From NCBI RefSeq assembly GCF_003628505.1, contig NZ_RBZP01000003.1, positions 1-64,000 of the forward strand: a stretch of 64,000 nucleotides of DNA, in the 5' to 3' direction. This stretch comes from Oceanobacillus halophilus (GTDB lineage: Bacteria; Bacillota; Bacilli; Bacillales; Amphibacillaceae). Position 1 is the stretch's first letter, and each line of letters opens with the position of its first letter. Position numbers and translations under genes: made by a program. Of this stretch, positions 35,636 through 44,659 are shown piece by piece. The notes below the pieces were generated by a model that saw nothing but the letters and a program-made list of their open reading frames with translations, searched no databases and was not told the DNA's origin.

Positions 35636-37189
35636 ATGGCGAGACCTTCACTATTTAGTCGGCTGAAACGAAAACAACAAATGAAGCAATCCTCACAAAC
35701 AGAAAGTTATTCCACTAAAATCACTAAGGACTTAGATGATAATTTAAAAAATATAAAGCAAATGTTAGGAGATCCTGGGGATTTAGTCATGCGTGAGTTG
35801 ATGATTGGTGGAATGGATAAGAGAGCTGCAATTATCTATATAAGTGGACTAACAGATGAAAACCTGATTAATGACAACATCTTAAAATCCATTCAGCTTA
35901 ATTTGAAGAAATTTGATACAAATGTCATCGATCATATTCATAAAGAAGTCATTGCCATTACGGATATTCAAAAATCCAATAATATGGATGATATTTCCTT
36001 CGCTATTTTAAACGGAAATACCGCATTTTTTCTCGATGGAAATGAGACTATTTTGTTAATGAGTACTGGCGGTGGAGAAACCCGTTCGATTCAACAGCCT
36101 GAATCGGAAACACTAATTCGTGGCCCTAGAGATGGTTTTGTAGAAAGTATAGAAACCAATATGGCATTAATTCGGCGCGATATTAAAGATCCCAACTTGC
36201 GATTTAAGCAACATCAAGTAGGAAAACGCTCCAAGCAAAAGCTTGTCTTGTGTTATGTAGAAGGAATTACCAATCCGGATATTGTAGAGGAAGTCAATCG
36301 AAGACTAGAAACGATTGATATTGATTTTGTATCTGATTCCTCCTATGTCGAACAATGGATTCAAGATAGTTTTCTGTCTCCATTTCCACAATTGCTAGAT
36401 ACGGAGCGTCCTGACAAAGTATCCTCCGATTTAATGCAAGGTAGAGTAGCCATATTAGTTGATGGGACACCGTTTGTGCTAATAGCTCCGGTTACCATTG
36501 GAGAGGCGCTGCATTCGATGGAAGATTATACACAACGGTGGATAAGTGCTACTTTGCTTCGAATGTTGCGGTACCTTGCCGCATTCTTTGCCTTATTCTT
36601 ACCGTCTCTATATATTGCACTCGTTTCCTATCATCCAGGGATGATTCCAGCAACACTAACTTATTCCATAGCTGCTACAAGAGAAGGCGTACCCTTTCCG
36701 GCTGCGATTGAGGCCTTTTTAATGGCAATTACATTTGAAATTCTACATGAAGCAGGGGTGCGTTTACCTAAAGTTATTGGACAAACTATTGGTATTGTAG
36801 GGGGATTAGTAATAGGTGAGGCAGCGGTAAGTGCAGGGATTGTAAGTCCAATCATGGTTATTGTAACTGCCCTAACCGCCATATCATCTTTTAGTGTTCC
36901 TTCTTACAGTGTCGCTGTGTCTTTTCGAACATTGAGATTTGCCTTTATGTTGGCAGCAGCAATTTTAGGGTTATATGGGATTATCCTGATTTACATTATG
37001 ATTAACATTCATATTGTCAATCTAAAAAGTATTGGTGTTCCATATTCCGCACCATTTGCGCCAACTTTTTTAAAAGATTTCAGGGACTTAGTCATACGGT
37101 CACCGATAACGAAATTAACCAAACGACCAACCCATTTGAAACCATTGGATGATCAATCAAAAGATGTAGAACCAGAAAAAGGTCAATAA
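35636..37189 (+). CDS. Spore germination receptor subunit A, GerA family (517 aa)
   Basis: Soluble N-terminal region of about 290 residues (MIGGMDKRAAIIYISGLTDE and VEGITNPDIVEEVNRRL), then a membrane domain beginning around 315 (YLAAFFALFLPSLYIALVSY). This is the A subunit of a GerA-type germinant receptor in the spore inner membrane. It opens an A-B-C-(D) operon with subunit gaps of 27 bp or overlaps. The ligand (amino acid, sugar or other) cannot be told from sequence. Ribosome binding site GGGGG before ATG. Confidence 0.93.
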   Translation: MARPSLFSRLKRKQQMKQSSQTESYSTKITKDLDDNLKNIKQMLGDPGDLVMRELMIGGMDKRAAIIYISGLTDENLINDNILKSIQLNLKKFDTNVIDHIHKEVIAITDIQKSNNMDDISFAILNGNTAFFLDGNETILLMSTGGGETRSIQQPESETLIRGPRDGFVESIETNMALIRRDIKDPNLRFKQHQVGKRSKQKLVLCYVEGITNPDIVEEVNRRLETIDIDFVSDSSYVEQWIQDSFLSPFPQLLDTERPDKVSSDLMQGRVAILVDGTPFVLIAPVTIGEALHSMEDYTQRWISATLLRMLRYLAAFFALFLPSLYIALVSYHPGMIPATLTYSIAATREGVPFPAAIEAFLMAITFEILHEAGVRLPKVIGQTIGIVGGLVIGEAAVSAGIVSPIMVIVTALTAISSFSVPSYSVAVSFRTLRFAFMLAAAILGLYGIILIYIMINIHIVNLKSIGVPYSAPFAPTFLKDFRDLVIRSPITKLTKRPTHLKPLDDQSKDVEPEKGQ

Positions 37190-37216
37190 TACTGGATATG
37201 AAGGAAGGAGTAATTC

Positions 37217-38329
37217 ATGAGCACGTTTAAGTATGCGGACGACAAAATAAAAACTCGAGATATCATGATTGCTGTTCCTTCGATGGTTATAGCTGTGGGG
37301 ATTCTGGCTTTTCCAAGGCTTCTTTCAGAGGTAACCTTTTCTTCTGATGGATGGGTTGCGATTCTGTTATCAGGTCTGGTTGCTGTTATTTTTACGTGGG
37401 CAGTGGCAAAAATTGCGGCTAATTTTCCAAATCAATCCTTCTTCACCTATGCTTCCTTTCTCGTTTCCAAGCCAATCGCAGTTATACTTGTCGTGTTATT
37501 CTCCATTCAAGGAATAACACTAACTGCATTTGAAGTAAGGGCAATAACAGATATATCGCATCAGTATTTGTTCCAGGAAACACCTATGCAAATCATATCG
37601 CTAACGTTTTTACTAGTAGTTGTCTATGCGGTCTCAGGGTCAAGGGCAGGTATTTTTCGACTGAATGTTTTGTTTATGCCAATCATTTTTGTAACTACCG
37701 TGATCTTGGTACTTTTTTCCATTGGTTATATGGAAGTAAAGAATATTTTGCCGGTTCTTAAAACAGATGTGGACGGCTATATGCAAGGCACATTACAGAG
37801 TGCATTATCGTATACTGGAATTGGAGTCCTATTTTTCTACATATCTTTGGTTAGAAATCCAAAAAAAGCACCAAGAATGGCTGCGTTCGGTATGTCTGGG
37901 GCTGTAGTGATATATATGCTCATCTATCTCACCTGTATCGCTGTTTTTGGGCAATCGGCAACAGAGGTAATACGCTTTCCATTTGTAGAGTTAGCAAAAA
38001 CGGTTGAAATACCTGGTGGATTTTTCGAAAGACTGGAATCCATCTTTTTTGTTATATGGATTATGGCAATTTTTACTACAACCGTGATGGCTTTTGATGC
38101 AACGATATTTGCCTTAAATTCAATTTTTCCGAAAGTAAAAAAGATAAAGCTTGTATTTACTTTAACCCCATTTATTTATTTGATAGCCTTATTTCCAAAT
38201 AACTATTTGGAAACAGATACCTTTGGCGATTTTGTTAGTTATTATGGCTGGGGATTGTCTATCACAGTTCTTATCTTATTGTGGATTATGTACAAAGTTA
38301 AAGGAGCGAAAAAAAGTGGGAAGAAATAA
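37217..38329 (+). CDS. Spore germination receptor subunit B, GerB/GRKB family (370 aa)
   Basis: Ten or so hydrophobic segments of the APC-superfamily type (endospore germination permease), starting MIAVPSMVIAVGILAFPRLL. The B subunit is the main determinant of germinant recognition in GerA-type receptors. AAGGAAGGAG precedes ATG. Its 3' end overlaps the C-subunit start by 14 bp. Confidence 0.92.
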   Translation: MSTFKYADDKIKTRDIMIAVPSMVIAVGILAFPRLLSEVTFSSDGWVAILLSGLVAVIFTWAVAKIAANFPNQSFFTYASFLVSKPIAVILVVLFSIQGITLTAFEVRAITDISHQYLFQETPMQIISLTFLLVVVYAVSGSRAGIFRLNVLFMPIIFVTTVILVLFSIGYMEVKNILPVLKTDVDGYMQGTLQSALSYTGIGVLFFYISLVRNPKKAPRMAAFGMSGAVVIYMLIYLTCIAVFGQSATEVIRFPFVELAKTVEIPGGFFERLESIFFVIWIMAIFTTTVMAFDATIFALNSIFPKVKKIKLVFTLTPFIYLIALFPNNYLETDTFGDFVSYYGWGLSITVLILLWIMYKVKGAKKSGKK

Positions 38330-39497
38330 GGTTTTCCTTCATCTTGTATTTGTTTTGCTCTTATTTTTACTAACTGGGTGCTGGGATGATGTAGAACTAG
38401 AGGATAGAGCTTTTATCTCGGGTGTTTCCATAGATTTAGCCGAGGAGCAAGGGGAAAACACTACCTTTGAATTGATGGAACAACTGGTTGTCCCTTCTGG
38501 GTTAGGGTCGACTACAGAAGCAGGGGGAGGGAAAGCCTATCGGAATTTGAGCCAGACAGGAGAAAGTCTATACGAGATCAATTCAGCTATATCTAGACAG
38601 GCAAATCGAGATATTACTATTGACCATGTGGAGTTGGTTATTATATCTCAAGACCTCGCTAGGCAAGATGGGTTATTTAATGATGTGATAGATGTATTTA
38701 TTCGTCAGCAACAAATGCGTCGGGGAATTTTACTAGCCATCGCGGAAGAGAAAGCAAAAGACCTCTTATCCATAGAAACAGAACATGCAAAAATCCCTGC
38801 ACAGTATATTAGTGAACTAACAGAAAATAGACAAGTTCCCATTACGACAAGTCCTGTACGAATTGGGGATATACAAGAATCGATGTTAAATAATCGCAGT
38901 TTTGTTGTCCCGCTCCTTTCCATTTATAAGGACAATAGTGTTAATTATAAAGGGCTTGCTATTTTTCAAGGTAAATCAAGTAAAATGGTTGGCACCTTAC
39001 TTGGAAAAGAAGCGAAAGGATTCAACTATGTTCTTGGTAAAGAACAGCAGGGTAGCGTGACCACTAAAGTGGAAGGCGATCAAACTACCTTTATTCTAGC
39101 CGGTGGTACCAGCAAAATTAAGCTTCTGAACAAGGATAAGGATCAATTGAGATTTCAAGTGGATATTGATGTAGATGCTCGCTTGACCGAGTACTTTGGT
39201 GAATTGGATTTTTATAGTAAAGGGGTAAAAGAGAAATTTAAAACGACATTAGAAGATAAGGTTAAGAAGGATGCGGAAGATGCGCTTAAAAAACTGAAGG
39301 ATGAACTTCAGGTCGATGCCTTTCAATTTGATATTTTTCTGCGTTCACACCATTACAATCTATGGAAAGAAGTCAAGGATGATTGGGATCATGGTAAAAA
39401 TTACTTTTCTAAAAGTGACATAACCGTTCAAGTAAACGCCAATATATTAGAACCGGGTAATTCCTTCCGAGTGAAGAAAAAGGAAGGGGAGGAATAA
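38316..39497 (+). CDS. Spore germination receptor lipoprotein subunit C, Ger(x)C family (393 aa)
   Basis: Signal peptide with lipobox LLTGC followed by WDDVELEDRAFISG, the usual GerC start. C-terminal Ger(x)C domain with LRSHHYNLWKEVKDDW. I chose GTG 38316, nine bases after AAAGGAG; the frame extends into gerB but gives no signal peptide from the upstream ATG. It anchors to the outer face of the inner spore membrane and assembles with A and B. Confidence 0.92.
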   Translation: MGRNKVFLHLVFVLLLFLLTGCWDDVELEDRAFISGVSIDLAEEQGENTTFELMEQLVVPSGLGSTTEAGGGKAYRNLSQTGESLYEINSAISRQANRDITIDHVELVIISQDLARQDGLFNDVIDVFIRQQQMRRGILLAIAEEKAKDLLSIETEHAKIPAQYISELTENRQVPITTSPVRIGDIQESMLNNRSFVVPLLSIYKDNSVNYKGLAIFQGKSSKMVGTLLGKEAKGFNYVLGKEQQGSVTTKVEGDQTTFILAGGTSKIKLLNKDKDQLRFQVDIDVDARLTEYFGELDFYSKGVKEKFKTTLEDKVKKDAEDALKKLKDELQVDAFQFDIFLRSHHYNLWKEVKDDWDHGKNYFSKSDITVQVNANILEPGNSFRVKKKEGEE

Positions 39498-39498
39498 C

Positions 39499-39666
39499 AT
39501 GTGGAATATGATAATGGAAAGAATGCCATCCATGCTAGGTTTTTTTTGTACATTTCTTTCCTTCTTTGTGCCTTATGTTGTATATAAGGTAAACCAGAAA
39601 TTGCATAAAAGTCTAGACCCACCTTGGAAACAGGAAGAAAATAATAAGGCTAATAAGCAATCATAA
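39499..39666 (+). CDS. Small membrane protein after gerC, possible D subunit of the receptor (55 aa)
   Basis: A short ORF immediately after gerC: ATG 39499 has AGGGGAGGA overlapping the gerC end. The product begins MWNMIMERMPSMLGFFCTF, has one membrane helix at about 10-32 (MLGFFCTFLSFFVPYVVYKV) and a charged tail rich in Lys/Asn/Gln. Some GerA-type operons, such as B. subtilis gerK, carry a small membrane D gene that modulates receptor function; typical D subunits have two helices, so this one-helix protein may be a reduced form. Too short for many gene callers. Confidence 0.6.
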   Translation: MWNMIMERMPSMLGFFCTFLSFFVPYVVYKVNQKLHKSLDPPWKQEENNKANKQS

Positions 39667-39670
39667 GTTG

Positions 39671-40408
39671 CTACAGCCTTTTAATGTTCCAAAAGAGTGT
39701 GTCTAATCCACTAGAAAAGTGAGAAACAGCAGGAAAGAATGCATCCAATCCGATAGTTAATTCGGATAGTATGGTATTCCGATGGATGGTTGTTTCTGCT
39801 TTTTGAAGGGACCATGGCTTGTGGTGGATATCTGCTTTATACAAAGATTGTTTCTTATTGATGCTGTATAAACGATATCTTTCCATTAGCCAATAATCTA
39901 ATGAATCTTTATCCGCTATATAAGATTCAGGTAGGGGATGAATCATTCCTTCCCCTTTTATCTGTGATTGCCCATGACGGATAGACTCATAATGATAGGA
40001 TTCGTGTGATTTTTCAATTGATATGTTAGCAGAGTGGTAAGGCAAGTGATACCATCTTTTGGCTAGAGTAACTGATGCCCAGTTATCTACATCAATAGAT
40101 AAAAAATAGATTCCTGGCACACCGTTATAGGTAACGTAGGTTCGTACATTCACTTCGGAAAAGTTTGGAGTGATAGAATATTTGGGAATTCCTCGCAAAT
40201 GAATACTTTCCATTTCGAAAATGACCATCCCTACCCAAGCTTGGCCGTGATACGTATCAATCGTTAATTGCTTTGGGATAAATGGACGTAATTGGCTTTC
40301 ACTTAAAGGCCAATGGAGAAAGGATATATTTTTCCACTTTTGTTTCATCATCCAATGTTTGGAAGGAAAAGGAAATGGGCGATGATCCGTAACATTTAGA
40401 ATATCCAT
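39671..40408 (-). CDS. DUF2071/YqjF-like protein (245 aa)
   Basis: The sequence HWPLSESQLRPFIPKQLTID near the start and VRTYVTYNGVPGIYFLSIDV in the middle are typical of DUF2071 (acetoacetate-decarboxylase-like fold). Function unknown in this family. I chose ATG 40408, which follows AAAGGAG at a rather long spacing; ATG 40453 would add 15 residues. It converges with the gerC-downstream small gene with only 4 bp between stops and no terminator. Confidence 0.8.
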   Translation of the reverse strand: MDILNVTDHRPFPFPSKHWMMKQKWKNISFLHWPLSESQLRPFIPKQLTIDTYHGQAWVGMVIFEMESIHLRGIPKYSITPNFSEVNVRTYVTYNGVPGIYFLSIDVDNWASVTLAKRWYHLPYHSANISIEKSHESYHYESIRHGQSQIKGEGMIHPLPESYIADKDSLDYWLMERYRLYSINKKQSLYKADIHHKPWSLQKAETTIHRNTILSELTIGLDAFFPAVSHFSSGLDTLFWNIKRL

Positions 40409-40534
40409 GACTTTCTTTTTCTCCTTTCCGGTTTTATAGATGGTCATATCCATCTATTATGTAACACCAAACGTAGTATTAAACATGATTTACCTATTTC
40501 TGGGAATTATAAGTATAAATATGGAGATAAGGTC

Positions 40535-42283
40535 GTGACCGTATTGCAAATGATTCCGATTATTAATTTAGCTTTAATTATCATGATGTTTGGCTTTATT
40601 ATCGTATTCTTTCTCATAGGCTGGCGATGGATGATAAAAATAATGGTTAAAAAAACTGGAAAGATTATTTTCTCCGATAGCTATCAGGAAAATATTATCG
40701 AAATGATTCCTGGGTTTAGACATATGGGAATTCAGAAGTCACTGGAGAATAATTTGCGTGCTGAATCTGGAGATGTGCTTCATCGGCCATTAGGCTCCAC
40801 GATAAATTGGCCACATCTGGATACGCTTACTTTTATACCTGCTCAAATTAGCCTATTTCCTACAGATGGTGACGAAGACATTGACGTAAAAGTAACGATC
40901 GGTCCAAAAGCTAAGAAACCCTTGGAATTAGATATTCCGTTAATGATTAGTGGAATGGCCTATGGTATTGCCCTTAGTGAAGAAGCACGGCTTGCCTTGG
41001 CCGAAATTTCCAAAAAAACAGGCACTGCCATAAATTCAGGAGAAGGTGGCGTTATGCAAGAGGAAGTGGATACAGCTGAGAAGTATATCTTGCAGTTCGC
41101 TAAAACAGATTGGGCAAAAGAGGAAAAACTTTTAAAACGCGCGGATATGATTGAGATAAAATTTGGCCAAGGTGCCTATTCTGGTGTAGGTGGGAGAATA
41201 TCCCCGGAGAACCTAACTGGTAAAGCCCGTAAAGTGATGGGGCTAGAAGAAGGGGAAACAGCGGTTATTTATGATCATTTCTTTGAAAATCAGACCTGGA
41301 ACGATTTAAAGGACCTTGTTAGTGAGCTTCGTCGTATATCGGGTGGTGTGCCAATTGGAGCAAAACTAGGTGCAGGTGGGAAATTAGAGGAAGATATCGA
41401 TAGTTTGATTGATCTTGGGGTCGATTACATTGCTGTGGATGGCGGACAAGCAGCAACACATAGTTCACCTCCAGTACTATCAGATGATTTCGGCATCCCG
41501 ACTCTGCATGCAGTAGTCCGTGCAAGTAATCATTTAGAAAAGCGAAAAAAGAAAGGAGAAATTAGTTTAATCGTTTCGGGCGGTCTTTTTACACCCGGAC
41601 AATTTTTAAAAGTACTGGCATTGGGAGCAGACGCAGTTTATATGGGTTCTGCCATGTTATTTGCAATTAGTCACAGTCAAGTATTTAAAGCAATTCCTTT
41701 TGAACCGCCGACACAAATAGTATGGAATGAAGGGAAATTTAAAAATAAATTTAACAGAGAAGAAGGGGTGCGATCAGGATCGAATTTTATAACAGCGAGT
41801 ATTGAAGAAATGAAGATGGGTATAAGAGCAATGGGAAAACGTTCGCTAAAGGAAGTGTCTAAAAAAGATCTAGTATCCTATGATGAGTTAACCGCAAAGA
41901 TGGTAGGTGTTCCATTTACGTTTGAACCCTATCCGAATGAGCAAGAGAATCAGAAAAATCAAGGAAGTAAACAAGGAGAGGAGCAGAAAGGCAAGCAGAG
42001 AGAAGGAACACAACAAGAGAGTCAGTTGGCTTCTGAACAAGGGGGAAAGGAAGCATCGCAGCAAAGGACGATGCAGGGAAATCAAAACGTAACCCAACAG
42101 GATGAACAAACCGTATCTGAAGGTCAGTCGAATTCCGTGATTAGGATGAAAAATCAGCAGGATAATGGGGGACAAGGGCAGACTAAGAACACAAAAGAGA
42201 ATGAGAAGCAACAAAAAGAAAAGCGCAGAAGAAAAGTAAGGAAAGTACGGAAACTCACGAATAGTCAAACAAATAAGGACTAG
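40535..42283 (+). CDS. FMN-binding glutamate synthase family protein with low-complexity tail (582 aa)
   Basis: One N-terminal membrane helix (about 8-30), then a glutamate synthase-like FMN barrel (MISGMAYGIALSEEARLALA; GGVMQEE; GAKLGAGGKLEEDID; GGQAATHSSPPVLSDD; VSGGLF; LGADAVYMGSAML). The homologous B. subtilis YerD lacks a long tail. Here residues 468-582 are almost entirely Gln, Glu, Lys, Asn, Ser and Gly, ending in a very basic KRRRKVRKVRK block. No glutaminase domain, so it is not a full glutamate synthase. Start GTG 40535 follows GGAG at spacing 8. The tail may be a disordered binding region or a lineage-specific expansion. Confidence 0.85.
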   Translation: MTVLQMIPIINLALIIMMFGFIIVFFLIGWRWMIKIMVKKTGKIIFSDSYQENIIEMIPGFRHMGIQKSLENNLRAESGDVLHRPLGSTINWPHLDTLTFIPAQISLFPTDGDEDIDVKVTIGPKAKKPLELDIPLMISGMAYGIALSEEARLALAEISKKTGTAINSGEGGVMQEEVDTAEKYILQFAKTDWAKEEKLLKRADMIEIKFGQGAYSGVGGRISPENLTGKARKVMGLEEGETAVIYDHFFENQTWNDLKDLVSELRRISGGVPIGAKLGAGGKLEEDIDSLIDLGVDYIAVDGGQAATHSSPPVLSDDFGIPTLHAVVRASNHLEKRKKKGEISLIVSGGLFTPGQFLKVLALGADAVYMGSAMLFAISHSQVFKAIPFEPPTQIVWNEGKFKNKFNREEGVRSGSNFITASIEEMKMGIRAMGKRSLKEVSKKDLVSYDELTAKMVGVPFTFEPYPNEQENQKNQGSKQGEEQKGKQREGTQQESQLASEQGGKEASQQRTMQGNQNVTQQDEQTVSEGQSNSVIRMKNQQDNGGQGQTKNTKENEKQQKEKRRRKVRKVRKLTNSQTNKD

Positions 42284-42347
42284 TATTGGAACTGTTTTTA
42301 TAGTAGTGATAGACTATTGTAAAATGATTCCAATGAGGTGTTTACAT

Positions 42348-43850
42348 ATGAATTTTGATACGTATAAGACATTAGATGCTACTGAAATGGCAGGATTAAT
42401 TCGCAGAAAAGAAGTGTCAGCAAGAGAGTTGTTAGAAACAGCTTTTGAGCAACTGGAAAAAGTTCATCCAACGTTAAATGTGACGACCCATACAAGAAAA
42501 GAAAAAGTTTTAGATGAAGCAGAACGAATGAATTTAGAGGAAGCACCATTTGCCGGTGTGCCCATGTTATTGAAAAATATCTCCCAAAGTGTGGAAGGCG
42601 AGCCAATGACCTCTGGTTCGAAATTGCTGCAAGGAAATCAATCCAAACATGATTCGTATTTTGTGAAGAAGTTTCGGGATGCGGGATTTCATTTTATGGG
42701 ACATACCAATGCTCCGGAATTTGGACTGAAAAATATCACAGAACCAGCATTATACGGTCCATCACGTAACCCGTGGAATAGCGAGCACTCTCCCGGAGGG
42801 TCCAGTGGTGGAGCATCCGCAGCAATAGCCTCGGGTGTAATTCCGCTCGCAGGTGCAAGCGATGGCGGTGGTTCGATACGTATACCAGCATCTTTCACCA
42901 GTTTATTCGGACTAAAACCTACAAGGGGAAGAACACCTGTTGGTCCTGGATATGGAAGGCAATGGCAAGGAGCATCGATTAACTTTGTCTTAAGCAGGAG
43001 TGTCAGGGATAGTGCAGCAATGTTAGATCTCCTCCAAGTTGTACAACCGGAAGCTGCTTTCCAAACGCCACTATTCCCAGGAAGTTATGTTCAATCCATG
43101 TCGGAAGGATTTGGTCAGAAACTGCACATTGGTTTTTCAACCAAGTCCCCTGTGGGCACATCAGTTTCGGAGGATGCTGTAGCAGCAGTTCATAAAACAG
43201 TAAAATGGCTGGAATCTCAAGGTCACCATGTTGAAGAGGTGGATAGCCCTGTAGATGGTATTCAATTAATGAAAGATTACTATGTAATGAACAGTGGGGA
43301 AATGAACGCAACCATTCTCAGCCTAGAGCACGCCTTAGGGCGCAAAATCACTGCAGAACATGTGGAAATAGAGCCATGGGTGCTGCATCAGGCAGGGAAG
43401 TCAGTATCAGCAGCCATGTATAGCAAAAGCCTATCATCTTGGGATCTAGCTGCAGAAAAAATGGCAAACTTCCATAGAATGTATGACTTTTTTATCACAC
43501 CTGCAACAGCTTATACAGCACCGAAAATAGGAGAATTAACTCCCAATCAAGCGGACTGTGATAAGTTGGCCGATGCCATAGATGAAGCGAGCGGAAATAC
43601 CGAGAATCAGCAACAGATTGTCTATGATATGTTTTTACCTAGTTTAACCTATACACCATTTACACAATTAGCCAACTTAACAGGTCAACCTGCAATGTCA
43701 GTTCCTGTTCATGTATCTGATCAGGGGTTGCCACTAGGTGTACAAGTAATGGCGCAAAAAGGAGAAGAACATCGGTTACTAAAGTTAGCCCATCAATTGG
43801 AACAATCAGCACTATGGGTTGGGATGAGTGGGAATCCATATTTTGAGTGA
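42348..43850 (+). CDS. Amidase signature family hydrolase (500 aa)
   Basis: The Ser-cis-Ser-Lys machinery is visible: Lys in PMLLKNISQ, the Gly/Ser block SPGGSSGGASAAIASG, and ASDGGGSIRIPASF with the nucleophile Ser. It belongs to the group of general amidases that includes 6-aminohexanoate-dimer hydrolases; substrate not readable. ATG 42348 has GAGGTG upstream; the frame opens 14 codons earlier without a ribosome binding site. It is followed directly by the 20-bp tandem array with no terminator hairpin visible. Confidence 0.88.
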   Translation: MNFDTYKTLDATEMAGLIRRKEVSARELLETAFEQLEKVHPTLNVTTHTRKEKVLDEAERMNLEEAPFAGVPMLLKNISQSVEGEPMTSGSKLLQGNQSKHDSYFVKKFRDAGFHFMGHTNAPEFGLKNITEPALYGPSRNPWNSEHSPGGSSGGASAAIASGVIPLAGASDGGGSIRIPASFTSLFGLKPTRGRTPVGPGYGRQWQGASINFVLSRSVRDSAAMLDLLQVVQPEAAFQTPLFPGSYVQSMSEGFGQKLHIGFSTKSPVGTSVSEDAVAAVHKTVKWLESQGHHVEEVDSPVDGIQLMKDYYVMNSGEMNATILSLEHALGRKITAEHVEIEPWVLHQAGKSVSAAMYSKSLSSWDLAAEKMANFHRMYDFFITPATAYTAPKIGELTPNQADCDKLADAIDEASGNTENQQQIVYDMFLPSLTYTPFTQLANLTGQPAMSVPVHVSDQGLPLGVQVMAQKGEEHRLLKLAHQLEQSALWVGMSGNPYFE

Positions 43851-43879
43851 AATGGAGATCGGTGGTTGAGGGGAATGCT

Positions 43880-44465
43880 TAGTGTGGAGCGCCTGTAAAG
43901 ATAGAGGAGTGCTTGTAAATTGAGAGGAGCGCCTATAAAAAGAGGTGAGCGCCTATAAAAAGAGTGGAGCGCCTATAAAAAGAGGTGAGCGCCTATAAAA
44001 AGAGGTGAGCGCCTATAAAAAAAGGTGAGCGCCTATAAAAAGAGGTGAGCGCCTATAAAAAGAGGTGAGCGCCTATAAAAAGAGGTGAGCGCCTATAAAA
44101 AGAGTGGAACGCCTATAAAAAGAGTGGAGCGCCTATAAAAAGTAGAGGAACGCCTATAAAAAGTGCGGAGCGCCTATAAAAAGAGTGGAGCGCCTATAAA
44201 AAGAGTGGAGCGCCTATAAAAAGAGAGGAGCGCCTATAAAAAGAGTGGAGCGCCTATAAAAAGAGAGGAGCGCCTATAAAAGTAGAGGAACGCCTATAAA
44301 AAGTGCGGAGCGCCTATAAAAAGCGAGGAGCGCCTATAAAAAGAGGTGAGCGCCTATAAAAAGAGTGGAGCGCCTATAAAAAGTGCGGAGCGCCTATAAA
44401 AAGAGTGGAACGCCTATGAAAAAGCGAGAACCGCCTATAAACCGAGAGCAACATCCATAAACCGA
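43880..44465. repeat. 20-bp tandem array (GAGCGCCTATAAAAAGAGGT), about 28 copies
   Basis: Nearly perfect 20-bp period through almost 600 bp, with variants in the last bases (GAGTG, GAGGT, GTGCG, TAGAG) and one or two 21-bp units that shift the phase. The last units decay (CCTATGAAAAAGCG, CCATAAACC). Every unit holds a TAA in one frame, so it cannot encode protein. It fills the gap between the amidase and AbgT genes. The rest of the gap (44466-44659) is plain AT-rich leader. Confidence 0.95.
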
Positions 44466-44659
44466 GCGCAACACCACCAAAAACACCGAAGTCGCACATA
44501 ACCCAATTCAATTCCAGTCAATCGTGAGAAATGTTTCACAATTTCTACTTCTTTTCTAGGGGTTTCTTTTATGAATTTCACATTTTATAATGTAACTTGG
44601 CTTATATAAAGAATATTATTTTCAGAATATTAACCAAAAGATGTAGAAAGGAAGACAGT

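Noticed and set aside
41888-42268. Minus-strand 126-codon ORF opposite the glutamate-synthase-like tail
   Set aside because: It is a shadow of the low-complexity tail, with leucine/phenylalanine-rich translation and no start signal.
43880-44465. Possible CRISPR or regulatory RNA array
   Set aside because: The 20-bp units are contiguous with no spacers; a tandem minisatellite explains it.
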